Shown: positions 46,936 through 60,540, numbered from the stretch's first letter. The stretch: 64,000 nucleotides of DNA from Delphinapterus leucas (GCF_002288925.2 NW_022098063.1:4653804-4717803), one strand, 5' to 3'. The notes: generated by a model not told the origin, from the letters alone. Numbers and translations: made by a program.

Positions 46936-48289
46936 CCACTTCTAATTTTTCTTAAAACTTTGTTATACTTTTGTTAAATGTATTTTCAAAAGTTACATTT
47001 TAGTAAAGCTTATAGTTACTTTTAATATTGAGCCCCTTAACAGAAAAGTGATTTAGTATAATCTTAATAGTTAAAGTGTAGGGAAAAAAGACTCAGTGAT
47101 AAATTGATGTAAACCACATACTAATCAGTGTAATGTGGAAATGAAGAAACTTATAGATCAAGGTAAAAACGATTCTTGAAAAATTTAGAAAGGAGATACT
47201 AGCAAATTACTGGAGAGAAAACAGTAATTATGAAAATATGTGCTAGCAAAAATTCAGGTGAGGTGTGCTGATGTATTAATTATAAGTGATGAAATGGGAG
47301 AAATCCAGGTGTAAGGTAGGTATAAAAATAGAGTAGAAATTTAGAAAAGAAGAAAGGCCAACTATAAAAATGTAGCTAAGGAAGTGACATTTCAAGGCAG
47401 TCAATGGGGAATTGAAGTAAGCGATGGGTAGATAAGAAAGGTGCCTGCTTTTGATACATGCTATCTTTAGGCCTAAATTGTAGAATTAAAACCATAGATA
47501 AACTCTGGAGATGTATCTTGTGAAAGATATTTAACTAGAAGCATAATGATTAGGGTAGGTAGACACATATAATTCAATTATGGTTTTGAAATTTGAAATT
47601 ATATTCTATAGTGAATATTGCTAATTAAAGGTTAACAGAATGCCATCTTAAATACCCTATGAATTTATATTCTTAAAATCATGTTCAAGTGAAGCTTTTC
47701 AAGAAGGATATTTTCTGAGTCTTTGCTGATTTATTTTCAGTTCTCATAGGGAAGCAGATATAATTGAGAAGAAACAACATATTCTCTGCATTTAGATAAT
47801 ATTACAGGAAATGTAGGTGGTTAGACCTTCATATTGTAACAGCTAAGTATTTACCCATTTATCTATTGTCATTTTATCCTAACTACAAACAAGATTCTTG
47901 GAGGAACAAGCTATGTCAAGAAACCCACAAAGAGACATGTATTATACTCTGAGACAACCAAGTAGCAGCAGCATCAACTGTTACTCAGGAGAAATCCATC
48001 CAAAGTGAAAGGGTGATCGTCAGTATTTTACTTGCATGACTGGAAAGAAATGTGATTGAAGGTGAGTGTCTATATAATTTTAAAATCCTTCTACATGTAA
48101 TGCATCATTGTTGATTTCAGGGTGTTTTTGAAAACACTCAAATAGAATAATTTCTATTACGTTTAAGGACTTTAAACATGCATAGTTTTTAGGAACAATG
48201 GCCAGAGAATTCTCAATGCTTCCCTTTTTGATAAAGAGCTTCATCTATCAAGCATGGTTTCTTTTAAATAAAAATGTTTTCCCACCACT
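46936..48289. other. Unassigned sequence
   Basis: AT-rich; no gene or repeat family recognised. Confidence 0.35.
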
Positions 48290-48722
48290 GTTGCTGGCTC
48301 CTAGTGGGTGTGAAGAGGTATCTTGTGTGTTGCTTTGCATTTCCCTGGTGGTGAATGATGTTGAGAATCTTTTCATATGCTTATTGACCGTTTGTATATC
48401 TTTGGAGAAATGTCCATTCAGATCACTTAAATTTGCATTATTTGTCTTTTTATTATTTATGAGCATTCTTTGTATATCCTAGATACAAGTCAATCATCAG
48501 ATAAATGATTTCCAAATATTTTTCCTATTCTATGGGTTTTCTTTTCACTTTCTTCATGGTATCCTTTGAAGTACAAAAATTTTGAGTATTGATGAAGCCC
48601 AGTATAAACTTTCTTATTGTTGCTTACGCTTTTGGTTTCATAATTAAGAAGGCTTTGGCTAATCCAAAATCATGAATATTTAGTTCTATATTTTCTTTAT
48701 ACCTGGTAGGAAAGTTGTTGGG
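48290..48722 (-). repeat. L1 ORF2 fragment, antisense
   Basis: 'agtgggtgtgaagaggtatc', 'ttgcatttccctggtggtga', 'aatgtccattcagatcactt' and 'tgaagcccagtataaacttt' are the C-terminal ORF2 region of L1 in reverse complement. Both open stretches here (72 and 94 codons) are pieces of it. Confidence 0.75.
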
Positions 48723-49864
48723 GAAGAGCTAACCCTCATCCACCTAAGACTTTTGTAAGAACATCTTATTTGCCAAAATAATCTAAAAGTTGTGCTTGAT
48801 CAAGTTGTCTAAGGTCATTTTGGAATAACCATTTGAGCCATAGAATTGAAGCTTCATGAATAGGGTAAATTGAAACTCGAGATCCGGATGAAATCAGCAA
48901 CATAGTTTTGGAAGGAAATGAAAACTCAGAACTTCCAGCTCACTCAGGTTGCCATCAAGTTACTAAGTAAAACCCACAGTACTTACATGGACCATATTAC
49001 TCTATTCCCTGCTCAAACTCCCACAGTCTCTTTCTGCAGATCCAGGTGAAAAAAACTGGAAAAAAAGAGGAAAATGTCAATGCCTACATAGGGCTTAACT
49101 TGAAAAGGTCCTAGGTAACCCAGCTCTCTTGTTAAGCAAAAGTACGCTGGCTTTAACAAGTCACAACAGGGATTTTCAAGTGAGTCCAATGAGTCAAAGC
49201 CTTTTCTGTTCCATAGGAGCATAAGAGGCTTATGAGGCAATTATATCCTGGCATAATTTATTAAAATCAATGCATTCCTGCAGTGACAGTCTCAATTCCT
49301 TGATCTTAATCCTTCCCTAGGTGTCATACATGGGAGAGTGGTTATGAATATTAACATTTATTAAATATGTTAAGAGTGCTGAGCACCACAGAGTGAACAC
49401 ATGAGAGGCCACACCAGTAACCTCAATGAATATGGACCCTAGAGCAGTTTCTTCCCACAGCCTGTCCTAGCTGCTGCTGTACGGAGAGCACACTGCAGGG
49501 TTTCCTACCAAGTTAGGCTGAGGTCAAAGTCCCTCACTCGTTCACTGTGTTAGATACTATTTAGCTGGATTCCCCAACTCTACAGAAGAGGTGATTAAGA
49601 ATCTAGTAGGGTGGGGAAGGACAATACAGGCACAGAGCAATGTATTCTAACATTATTGCCTAGAAGCTGATTCCCTACCTTTTAAGAGTTAGCTTATTTC
49701 ATGATTCCCAAGCATCAATTTTGTTAGGAGTGTCCTAAGCAGGTAGACTGAAATAGAAGTAGATTGAAATGGAGATAGACTGGCTATCAATACATAATTT
49801 AAAATGTCAAGAAAAGAGCAAGATATACTGAAGGTTCTAATCAGGCAATTAAGCAAGAAAATGT
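48723..49864. other. Unassigned sequence
   Basis: No gene recognised. Confidence 0.35.
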
Positions 49865-51935
49865 CAAATTTTACATCTTTTTATACTGGGTATCCATCAA
49901 CAAATTACTTTTTTTAAATAATCTTGTCCTTTAACCTTTATACTAGAATTAAGTGGTTAACACATGACCATATTGTGGTATTAGTGTATTCTGAGTTTGA
50001 CTACATGCTTACCTTTACCAGTAAAAAATCTTTTTGCTACTTAACATCCTTTCATTGTACCTCAAATAACTCTCTTCTGCATATCTTGTAAATCAGGTCT
50101 ACTGCTGCCAAACTCCCTCAGCTTTTGTTTGCCTGGGAGAGTCTTTATCTATTCTTCATTTCTGAAGGACAACTTTACTAGGTAAAGTATTCTTTGTTGG
50201 CAGTTTATTTTCTTTTAGCAGTTTGAATAGATCATCCCACTCTCTCCTGGCCTAAAATGTTTCTGCCTTATGGGGTTTTCCTTGTATGTGAAGAATTTTC
50301 TTTATCTTGCTGCTTTAAAAATTCTCTCTTTGTCTTGATTTTAGTTGGTTTAATCATAGTGTACCTTGGAAAACATCTTTTTGAGTTGAAATTTTGGGGG
50401 ATTTAGGAGCTTCCTGACATGAATGTCCAAATCTCTCCCCAGATTTTAGATGTTCTCAGCTATTATTTCTTTTAATAATCTTTTGCCCCCTTTCCCTCTC
50501 ATTTCTTCTGGGACTCCAAACAATTTCTGGTGGTTTTTCTTAATGGTATTCCAAAGTTCACATATTCTTGATTCTCTGTCATTCTTTTTTTTTTCTTTGC
50601 TATCCTCTGGCTAGATAATTTCAAATGAACTGTCTTCTGCTTTCCAGATTCTTTATTCTGCTTCATCCAATCTGATGTTGATGCTCTCTATTGCATTTTT
50701 CATTCTCTTCATTTTCTTCAGCTTCAGCGTTTGTTAGGTTCTTACAATTTCTTTTTTCTTTTAAATGCTGTTTTGTTTGTGTATTGTTTTCCTGATTTTG
50801 TTGATTTGCTTTAAGTGTTTTCTTATAGCTCACTGAGCTTCCTTAAAACAACTATTCTGAATTCTGTATCAGGCAAATCACAGATCTCCATTTCTTTGGA
50901 GTCAGTTACTGCAAAATTGTGTTCCTTTGCTGGTATCATGTTTCCTCGATTTCTCATGTTCCTTGAAGTCTTGCTTTGTTGTCTTTGTATTTGAAGAAGC
51001 AGTCACCTCCTCTAGTCTTTACTCGTGGGCTTCAAGAGAGAAATACCTTCTGTCAGCTCTGTTAGGGATTCTGAGGCTTTCTCAGATCTTTTCTGTGGAT
51101 ACTACTGCTCTGCGTTTCTTTTTCCCTTTGGTGGGGCATTCTTAAGATTGTCTGTCTTCCTTTGATCCTGCAAAGCCAGGCCACTTGCTGACCACCTCCT
51201 GTTAGCTTTCTTGAGGGTGGTACTGAATACTCAAGTTCGTGTGCTTTCTCCCAAACCTGCAGGGTCAGATCAGCTTTCTGTGTGTGCTCACTAGCTCTCA
51301 CTGCCCTTGGGGATGTGCACAGGGAGCTGGCCACAGGGTAGGGGTGTGTATGGGTTAGTAATGTGGAGTATTGGGAATGTCACTGGGCCAGTTGGTCAGA
51401 CTTGTAGGCAAGGCATCCCCAATAGTTTGTGGATGAGCTTCCTAATGGAGTCTGTGGTTTGTAGGGTCTGTGTCCTTTTGAGTGCCCTCCAAGAACCCTG
51501 GCTGCTGTTCTCCTAGTCACTCCCTGCACTCTTACCCAGTGACACAGTACACTTCAGTATTTGGAATGGAGTGAGAAAGAAATGGCCCTCTTTGGCAGCA
51601 TCCTGCACAGCTGGGGAAGCTGAGGGCTCACTCACATGCTCTCACTACCCCAGTGGGAGGAATCATGGGTTGAGAAGGTTTCTCGTGGCCCTGAGCTGTG
51701 CCACCTTAGGGGAGAGATGACAAGAATAGAGTGAAACCATTCTTCTGACTCTCTTCAGTGAATCCAGCCTTGGATAATTTGCTGTTGCTATTGTTCCAAC
51801 CGTGTACTGGATCTTCTCCATTGGACTCATAGGCTTCCACAGAGGCACTCTTATCCATGGATGATTGTCAAAATTGATGTTCTTTGGGGGAAAGGTGGTA
51901 GGAGACTCCTATTCTGCCATTTTGATGGTATTGCT
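49865..51935 (-). repeat. L1 5' region (5' UTR, ORF1, spacer), antisense
   Basis: The right end 'actcctattctgccattttg' (about 51907-51926) matches the 5' start of old L1s in reverse complement. The 5' UTR runs to about 51150. ORF1-like Phe/Leu-rich reverse reading is at about 50150-51000, with 'gacaactttactaggtaaag' and 'aaactccctcagcttttgtt' in the ORF1-ORF2 spacer. ORF2 is absent. The element is inactive. Confidence 0.65.
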
Positions 51936-52249
51936 TAACAAGTCTTAATATCGCTATTTTCACCAATATGAATGTAATATCGAAATTGCTTATGCTAATG
52001 AAAAAAGTCTGTGGTGTTGACTGAGATAGGGATGGAAAGCTACCTCTGGAATATGGCCTCTCAGATTAAATGAAGCTGTCTTCTGCTGGAGTGTGCACTT
52101 GTAATTAGTGTCCTTGGAGTCTTGCTTTAACTCTCTGACACCTTATATGATACTATAATAATTTAAAAGTGATTTACAAATATCATAACTGGGTGGATTG
52201 GGAACTGCAAAAGATTAAATGCTGTTCTTTTTCAAAAAGCTTATGAAGA
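51936..52249. other. Unassigned sequence
   Basis: Nothing recognised. Confidence 0.3.
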
Positions 52250-52720
52250 TGGGAGAGTACATGCAGTTAAGATTTATCCGATACTTTCTATGGAAGAGTC
52301 TGCATTAGGCATTGGGGATGTGGAGATGAGTAACATGGTAGCCATGCTTTCAAGGGCAACACCCTTTAGTGGAGGAGAAGGACATGTAAACAAATAATTC
52401 TAATGCCATGGGAAAAGCACAAAGCCAGGAAAAATATATAGGTAGTTGGAGGAGCCAAAACCACCACAGAGGGGTGCTGAATCAGGGAAAGCCTTCTCAG
52501 GAAAAGAGACATTTGATTTCAGTTTTGGAGCCTGGGCAGAAGGAAAGGATAGTTCAGGTAGAAGCCCAGCACAGTGAAAGCAGGGAGTCACAAGACAGCA
52601 GGTGGTGTTGGAGAGATCAATGTTAGTGTTGAGTGGCTGGTCATGAAGCACTATAGCTTTTGTGGCTGGAATTTGGGTAGGTAGGGGCTAGGTTGTAAAT
52701 GGCTTTGAGGCTCCACAAAT
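52250..52720 (-). repeat. L2 LINE fragment, antisense
   Basis: 'attggggatgtggagatgag', 'gacatgtaaacaaataattc' and 'ggttgtaaatggctttgagg' are the reverse complement of L2 in consistent order. Overlapping 72- and 83-codon open stretches are L2 remains. Confidence 0.65.
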
Positions 52721-54789
52721 GAACACACGTAACTAGGAAAAATATTTCTGTTATTTCACTTAGATGCTGAGGATGTTGTTAGATGTACTGGCTTTCTATT
52801 GAGTGGCAGAGTTTTCCTTTCTAAAAAACCAAGGTGCAAAACTGACTGAATGTTATGTAAGAAAGTTAAGGATCTTAATTAGGACCATCCAATGGTGAAA
52901 CTGTGAAGCAGGTGGGATTTGGCTTCTGGTGGCTTGCCGACAAGTGTTTCCAGGACCCTGTCACAGCTTTCCCAGACTCTGGGTTGGGGGTGTTTTACTT
53001 GGCTGTCTCTTCTATGAAAGCTCAGACTCCCATTGCTTTCAACTCTCCTTTACTGATTTTTATCAACCAAGGTGTCAATATCAGCGGTTTACTTTAGCAC
53101 AGGCTGTGAAGGTGAAGAGGTGAACAAAATAATGACCAGAATTCCTGCTAGAGGAAGCCTGGACTTTGAAAGAAATACTTGCATATTTTGCTTGGAAACA
53201 AAGTATAACCCCAAGAGCATGTTTAAGCCACACAAAGTACTCAGGAAGCAGCTATGACTAAGAAAAGAGGAGCCATTTGTTTTATTCCAGAGAAAGAGAG
53301 AGAAAGAGGGAAGAATTAAGAGAGAGAAAGAAGTGGAGGTGGTGGAAAGGAAGAGTGGGGCTGGAGACAAGGTAATAGAAGACTCCGTGCTCTGTGATGT
53401 CACCCAAGTCTTCAAGTGAAAGTTGACTGAATTTTAAAGTGCTTGGTGAATGGATTGTGTATGGGTGTTTTCATAAATCATTAAAATCACATGAAAACTG
53501 TTGTTGGAGGTAGAGGGGAGGTTTAGCTACAGGCCGTGAGGCAGATAAAGCTAGAAGGATCCAAGTCTTTTGAGTATTAATAGAAATCTTTAGGAGAACG
53601 TTGCTTTTCTTCTGGCTGCATTAAAGCTAATCCCACCCAGGTTTAAGGAGAGTTGGTATGGGGAAGATTCTCATCTAACATCTGGATTGCAGTTGATTTT
53701 AAACATGGCTTCCTGGAAATAATATTCCAAACAAAAGAATAACTATAAAGTTGAGAATTTCAAGTTATTGTCTAAGGAGATGTGTTGGTGAGCAAGCAGG
53801 CCTTTTACAACTCCTCCGTTAAAAACTTCACTCACTGAACATGTATTTTTCACTCATTAAGGCCAATCTAAAGCAAAAGAGTTGAACAGGACCCTGAATT
53901 TAACTTTGCTTCTCAGGGACTTTGTGTCCTTAGGTAATGTTGTCTCTGTATTCTACAAGAAAGCTGCTAAGTCAGCCCTCTCTTTTTCATGTTTTGCTCA
54001 AGTGGTGTGACCTTGAGCCTCTGCCCTCCCAGGACAGAAACTCCACAAGTCAGAGGAAAGCTATCTGATCAGGTATCCCCTTTTCTGCCCCCTCTCCTGT
54101 TGCGGGGAAAGTGATCAACCAGCTGAAGGTACCAGCCACAGTTAGCTGTACCTGTCAAGAGCTCTGAAAAGGCTATTCTTCAAAAATAAAGAAATTCTCA
54201 TTTCATCCCTTTCCACACAGCACTCACTGGAGAAAGAGGTAAGGAAGCTGCCAGAAGTCCTTTTGGATTCTGTTACACCCAACTGCTTTCAAATGATGAA
54301 TTTTGAAACTAGAGAGTAAAAGAAGAAAGGGAACTGAGACTCTCAGGTTCTGAGAGAGAGAAAAAAATACACTTCCCTTCTTGCCTTCTGGCTTGGGAAT
54401 CCTGCTGGCTGACTTACAATTTGGAGAAAAGATTTCTTTTAGGCTTTTCTAACGGGTTTCCCAGGTTTTCTTGTACTTATATATGACAGTTAACCTACAT
54501 GGTAGCAAGTAGAGGGTTTAAATTCAAATGCCATGGGAGTGAAGGGGTACAAGCATCATTATTATAAGAATGATTGTTGTTAAAAATACAGTTCATAAAT
54601 TAGCTTAGTTTTTGACCATGTTACTTTAATATTATAATTAGGTGAACCATTAATCAAGCTTTGACAAGTTTGCCTTAAACATTTTTAATGAACTTGTATT
54701 TGTTATCACGGGATTTGGCATATGTAGTAACAGTCAGAAATAAGGACAATAAATAACCAAAATTTATTAACAACTCACTAAATTATGCC
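52721..54789. other. Unassigned sequence with a purine-rich tract
   Basis: No gene supported. A GA-rich tract lies at about 53287-53370. The 108-codon minus-strand open stretch 53089-53415 covers that tract, with a Ser/Leu/Phe bias expected from poly-pyrimidine reading, so it is not called. Confidence 0.4.
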
Positions 54790-55240
54790 AAGATACTTTT
54801 CTTTATGGAAATAGGGGATATTGAATCCTATGTTCATGGAATTTTTATTTTAGTTATAGAGAAGAATGTGAAACGTAGACCAAATAGTATGGTGCCTGAT
54901 GGGAAAGGAATTCCGTTACAGAAGAATCATTAAAGTTTGGATTGTCAGGGAAAGTACTTATCTGGATTTGGAAAGAGGATGTTTTATATGAAAAAAAAAA
55001 GTATGGGATGAGGAAATAATATTGGAGAGTTTGTAGGACAAAGGCAGCCAGCCACCCTGGAGTGGAAGGCATGTCTCCAGGAGCAGAGGGTGATGGATCT
55101 GATTGTATGGACCAGCAGGTTCAGAGGGGCCTTGGAAGACAGATTTGACTCTGGTAGGGTGTTGGTATCATTGAAGGTTGTTGAACAGAAAAATAGCTTA
55201 ATCAAATGATGGGGAAGTCCTGCTTTACACACAGTGAACT
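54790..55240 (-). repeat. L2 LINE fragment, antisense
   Basis: 'aataggggatattgaatcct', 'cagaggggccttggaagaca' and 'gaacagaaaaatagcttaat' fit antisense L2 order. Diverged. Confidence 0.55.
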
Positions 55241-56208
55241 CTACTCATGTTTAATAATTCTGGTGACAGTGTTCACACATCGGATAACCTGGCCTCTGCT
55301 GCTATTTAGAGCATTTGTACGTTGGAGTCAGGTTACCCCGGGTTTATTGTAATCCCTTACCAAAACTCTTCCTTTCTCTCACATACTTGCAAACTCACTC
55401 CATTTCCAGCATATTTCTCCAGGTCTACATGGAATTATTACATAACACAAAGTAGGTTTCAGTTTGTTGAGAAAGGACGTGGCATAGAGAGGTTAACTGG
55501 CTGAATTCAGGACACCTGGTTTACAATTATGTCTGGAGCTGGGACTAGAGAACTTTCCCTTTTTAAAATAAAATATTCAAAATTAGAAATATCAGGGCTG
55601 ATTTCTCAGGCTAACAACCTCATTGACTTAATTGGTTTATAGTCCAAAAAGAGAAGATGTTTTTCAAGTCCTAAAGACTGCATCGTCCCCTGATTGCAAT
55701 CCAGGAACATAGAGTGATGTTCCTGAATGTTTATTTTTCAAGTTTTGCCTCGACTTCATAGCTCCTGCCTCTGTGGTTTTGCCTCTCCATGGAGAAGCTT
55801 TATGGAGAGTCAAGGCTTCAAGAGGAGCATCTCACCCTGAATCTTCTGAGTGTACACTCCCCTCCCTAAATCTACACACCCTTCCCCATTTCTCCAACTG
55901 GACTGAAAACAGAAAATGTGGTTTTGGGTTTAGTTTAACACTGTTGAAACGTCACTAAGGCTTGAGAACACTTCTGTACTGTGGATGTTCCTTGGTTAGC
56001 CAACCTCCCTTTGAGCTCCTGCTGTGTTGGAAGCATGAGAGGCACAGTGAGGAGGCTGACCATTCTCTTCCCAGGAGACTTCTCCAAATAGACAAAAACA
56101 CTGCTTGAGTCTGAGATTACCAACCCTTTCCAGCCCTGTGAGTCTCTAATCAGGCTGCTGCTTTGTTCTCAGAATGAATTGTCCAAAACTGGATGCAACG
56201 TCCATTTT
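55241..56208. other. Unassigned sequence
   Basis: No element recognised except a T/C-rich run at the right end belonging to the SINE target. Confidence 0.35.
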
Positions 56209-56413
56209 CTTTGTTTCTTTCTTTCTTTTTTTTTTTTTTGATGTGGACCATTCTTAAAGTCTTTATTGAATGTGTTACAATATTGCTTCTGTTTTATGTT
56301 TTGGTTTTATGGCCACGAGGCATGTGGGATCTTAGCTCCCCAACCAGGGATTGAATCTGCACTCCCTGCATTGGAAGGCGAAGTCTTAACCACTGGACCA
56401 CTGAGGAAGTCCC
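56209..56413 (-). mobile_element. Older CHR-related SINE with diverged duplication
   Basis: Antisense, short form: 'gtctttattgaatgtgttac', 'ggccacgaggcatgtgggat', 'ccaaccagggattgaatctg', then 'tggaccactgaggaagtccc'. Flanking tgcaacgtccatttt (56194-56208) and tgcaatgccatttt (56414-56427) form a diverged target-site duplication. It is more decayed than the CHR-2-like copies. Confidence 0.88.
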
Positions 56414-56427
56414 TGCAATGCCATTTT

Positions 56428-57325
56428 TTTTAGGATGTCCCTAGAAAGATTAACAGTTTTATTTTTAGCAGAATGTTTTATGGCTCTTGTAAGAGGAAAC
56501 TTTCATGTTTGCTTCACTGAAACAGCTCATTTTTTTACTTTATTTGGTTGTTTTTGTTTTTACTGATACACTAGTGAACTGCTATGACATAGTTCTCAGC
56601 TTTGAATACAGCTCTGAATTTTTGTCAGAGGGGATTCATACCACCAGCTTACAGGGATTCGTTTGACCCAGGAGTCATTCAGGAGTAATTTAGTTAATTA
56701 ACAACACTGCAGTTACTTGCTTATTTGGTGGAGTCTGAGAAAGAAAATTTACTCACTAGCAATTTGACTTCTTAGGAGGATAAAAAATTATATACATTTA
56801 ACTGTAATAGCATTATTATTGATATATTATGAATCTTATTACTATAAGTGGCTGAAGAGCCATGTGAAATGGTAAATGATAGCATTGGATGTCATTCTTT
56901 GAAAATAAATATTATTAATACAGCTAATGAACATTGCATTTAGTTATAATGGTAAATGTACTACAATTGAATGACTATCTGTTGATTAGACTGCTCCTAA
57001 ATAATTCTTATTAAATTTAACGAAATCAGTGGGCAGCCTTTAGGATCTATTAGAGATTGCATTTTCTTTGAAAAAAATTTATCACCAAATATGGATATGG
57101 ATGTATATATCGATATATAAAAACATTGTATATATAATGTGTATATATATAATATACATATATAATATTGTACAGTCTTACAAAATAAAAATCTCATTAA
57201 GACTGACAAAATAAAATGGTACCCACAGTATTCATCTGTAGTTTTCATTACCTTCTAACCACTTTTAGTAGAATTTCCCTTTTACTGAACTAAGGGTTTA
57301 TGAAGAAGGTTCTGAATTGATTTCA
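56428..57325. other. AT-rich unassigned sequence
   Basis: Contains the AT-rich repeat at 57091-57171. Otherwise nothing recognised. Confidence 0.35.
57091..57171. repeat. Imperfect (TA)n-rich low-complexity tract
   Basis: Alternating ta/at runs with scattered g and c (for example 'atgtatatatcgatatataa'). It can form cruciform-like or slipped structures. Confidence 0.85.
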
Positions 57326-58015
57326 AGGCGTGTAGATTGAATGGTGATCTCTGCTTCCCATGAGCTGTGGGACTTCACATAAGCCATTTTCCCTAAGTCC
57401 CACTTTGTCACCCACAAAATTCAGTCATTCACCCAATGAGCTGAGAATATAGTAGTGAAGGAAGACGTGGTCCCTGTTCTCAAGGAGATGGTATTGCTAG
57501 AGGTTGAGACAGGTAAATGAGCAAGATGCTTTCAGATGGTAATGAGTGCTGTGAAGATCATAAAAAAAGAAGAATGTATCAAATAGTGACTGAAGGATAC
57601 TTGTAGATCAGGCAATCAGGGAAGACTTCTGTGGCACGGTGACATTTGAACTGAGACCCAGATGACAAGGAGGAGCCAAGCTATGAAAGAGCTGGGGGAG
57701 TGGCATTTGGAACAGCAAGTGAGTCAGCCCCACGGCTAGAGCACACATGGTGGTTCAGGAAGAGAAGGGAGGTCAGTGAGCATGGTGTACAGTGAGGAAG
57801 GGGACAGAAGGGGAGACTCAGAGGTCAGAGGGGCCTTGAAAGCCATGTCAAGGATTTTACTCTAAGTGTGTGAGAAGCCGTTGGAAGGTGTTAAACAGGT
57901 GAACATTAGCAGCTGATGTTTTATAAAGAATCCCCTGCCCGCCCTATGGGAGAATTGACCACAGACGGGCTTGATGGAGGCAGGGAGACTGGATGAGAAG
58001 GCTTGCATCCTAATC
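57326..58015 (-). repeat. L2 LINE fragment, antisense (MIR-like start at left)
   Basis: Left approximately 100 bp resemble a sense MIR ('acataagccattttccctaa'). Then the antisense L2: 'atgagcaagatgctttcaga', 'tcagggaagacttctgtggc', 'gaactgagacccagatgaca', 'gaggggccttgaaagccatg', 'gattttactctaagtgtgtg'. One of the clearest L2 relics in the window. Confidence 0.75.
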
Positions 58016-58535
58016 CCAGGGGCAAGTAATAGGGTTGAACTCTACTTAGTGTTCCTTAATTTCTGAGGATACAGCTCCTTTCCCAAGAAAAATGCTGAAA
58101 TCTACTTATATAGCATTATAAATTCTCAGGGGATTATTATACATCTTGAAGACAATCCATGGATTGCCTCCAGCCTAGGGATGGATATTTGCCAAGAGTT
58201 TCCTTCACCTCTGATACTATGTTTGTTTTCTAAGAAAAAGCTACTTACATTTTTTTTGCATATCCAGATTAACACGAAAACCAAAGACCACTACAAATTT
58301 TTTGTATGTGATAGTTTAGTAACTTCATTTTTAGGGCTTAAAGCACTTTATCAACAATTTCATTGTTTCTGATGCTCAAACATTTTGCAATCTGTTTTGA
58401 TAACTGCCCATTTTAGATGTAGATGTCAAAAAGTCAGGTAAGAAAGACTTCAGATTTTTATGATGATATAAAAACATTTTTACATACTCTCCTCTCTTTA
58501 AATACACAAAATAATAAAAAGAATAACAAATAGAA
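58016..58535. other. Unassigned sequence
   Basis: Nothing recognised; the right end is the A-rich SINE target. Confidence 0.35.
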
Positions 58536-58938
58536 GGGACTTCCCTGGTGGCACAGTGGTTAAGAATCCACCTGCCAATGCAGGGGACACGGGTGCGAGC
58601 CCTGGTCTAGGAAGATCCTACATGCCACGGAGCAACTAAGCCCGTGCGCCACAACTACTGAGCCCACGTGACACAACTACTGAAGCCTGTGTGCAGCAGC
58701 TACTAAAGCCTGCGTGCCTAGAGCCTGTGCTCCGCAGTGAAGCAACTGGAGAAGACACCTCAATGAGAAGCCAGTGCAGTGCAATGAAGAGTAGCCCCCG
58801 CCTCCGCAACTAGAGAAAGCCCCCGTGCAGCAATGAAGATCCAATGCAGCCAAAAATAAATAAATAAATTTTTTAAAATAAAAAATAAATATAAAATAAG
58901 TAAATTAAAAAAGATACAGAGGAAACTTAAATGCATAA
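58536..58938 (+). mobile_element. CHR-type SINE, sense
   Basis: 'gggacttccctggtggcaca' head, box B-like 'gggtgcgagccc', a body with repeated 'acaactactga' modules, and an A-rich tail. Flanks 'aaaaagaataacaaatagaa' (58516-58535) and 'aaaaagaataaatagaa' (58939-58955) make an imperfect duplication. The 199-codon minus-strand open stretch (58760-59359) runs through its tail. Confidence 0.9.
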
Positions 58939-58955
58939 AAAAAGAATAAATAGAA

Positions 58956-60540
58956 AAGGTGGCCACAAAATACCTCAAATAACAAAAAATAAGAAAATTC
59001 ACCTTGAAAGACAAGAGAAAAAAAAAAAACCCAGCCACAACCCCCAAAATAAGGTATAAAAATGATCTGCCAAACAGAATGTAATGTGGACTCGGGGAAA
59101 GATGATTAGAACAATACCACATAGCCCCTCTAAAACCAGGGGCCAGGTGACCAGCATACTGAAGGGAGCTGAATTTAAGGCAGCAGGGAATAGGGAGTGG
59201 GGAAGTAAATGGCACACCCATATAAAGAGGACAACTGTGGCTCAGTTCCAGCCAATTTTGCCATGGAGGAAAAATTGCCGTTGAGGACTGCCAGATCATC
59301 TGTTGTTGTTTTTTTTTTAAGGTAGCTGGAAAATGGATTTTTATATGAAATGTTCCCATCTTTCAAAAACTGTGTGGGCCAAACAAAATTATCTGTCAGC
59401 TGTATCCCATCCGTAGGCTGACAGTCTGTGATCCCTGTTCAAAAAGTAAGTGGCATAATCCTCAAAGGCCCATCTAATCATTCTTTGATTAGGTGGATGA
59501 GATCTAGGAGTGGAAAAGAAGCATCCCTGAGATGTCTAATTCCACATTGTAACAAGGTGGGAAGGTAGATTGGTTTATGACTAGGCTTCGAGTCAAGGGG
59601 ACTGCGTTAGGGAAGGAGGGCGAGAGGGAGCCGTGACATTGATCAGCAGTTTCTGGGACTTTCAGGGCTTTCGCTGTGAACTGCCTGACTCCGCAGAGTG
59701 TGGGCACTGTGGGGAGATGTGACTTGTGGCAGAAGACACATTCAATCTGGTTGGGTGTTGGAAATAAACCCAAAGCAAAACTGGAAGTGCTTCAGTTCGT
59801 CGTGCTCTTCACCCTTCCCCTCCTGTTCCTTGGCAGTTGTCGGCCTGGATGGAACTGCTGCAGAGATGATGAATCACTAGAAGACACAGCAAATATGAGC
59901 AAGTGAACAAGTAGGCATCCAGGCTTGACGTAAATAAAGGAACAGAAGCAAAGAGGAATGATACACCTTAGATGGAGACTTCTAGAAAATAAGGAAGAAG
60001 TCAGATGCTTTTCTCTAGTCTCAAGGAAATTCAAGACAACAAGCTTGAAGAAGAAATGTAAACCGTCAAAGAGAAATCACGAACACAGGAAAGATACGGG
60101 GCTATCTGTTCTCTTCACAAACTGCTAAATCAGGGATTCCTTTCTCTGATTATGATGCTCTTGCCTTCTGGCTGACTTGTTTGCTCCTTCCCACAATAAC
60201 TGTTCTTCAGACTCACAAACAACTCAGTCCATTCCTTGATGCATCTACATTCTCGCCATTTCTCTCTCCTTTCTGTTTTCCCTCTTTAGTCATATTTTAC
60301 AGGCCATTCTTTCAAGAACCCTGTCTTTTTGGGGGTTCAGTTCACTTCCTCATGCTTTGGGTACCAATCTTACCCATTTTTCAAGAAAACATAAGCTATT
60401 GTTTATATTTTCTGTATTCAACCTCTCCCTCTCAGCAGGAGCCTATCATTTAAAAAAATGCTCGTTTCCCTTATTAAAAAATAATGATCCCAAGCAAAAA
60501 AAAAAAAAAAGAAAAAAGGTTTGTGCCTACATCTACCTCT
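58956..60540. other. Unassigned sequence with possible MER fragment
   Basis: 'gtgtgggccaaacaaaatta' at about 59371 followed by 'gtaggctgacagtctgtgat' resembles a hAT-type MER fragment (about 59355-59450), low certainty. An A15 run lies at 60496-60510. Open stretches near 59504-60453 show no domain. Confidence 0.35.

Noticed and set aside
53089..53415. 108-codon Ser/Leu-rich minus-strand frame
   Set aside because: Covers a GA-rich tract, whose complement gives Ser, Leu and Phe in any frame.
58760..59359. Longest open frame in the window (199 codons, minus strand)
   Set aside because: It starts within the CHR SINE tail and runs through A/T-rich low-complexity sequence. The Phe/Leu-rich peptide is what poly(T)-rich DNA gives. 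No domain or exon context.
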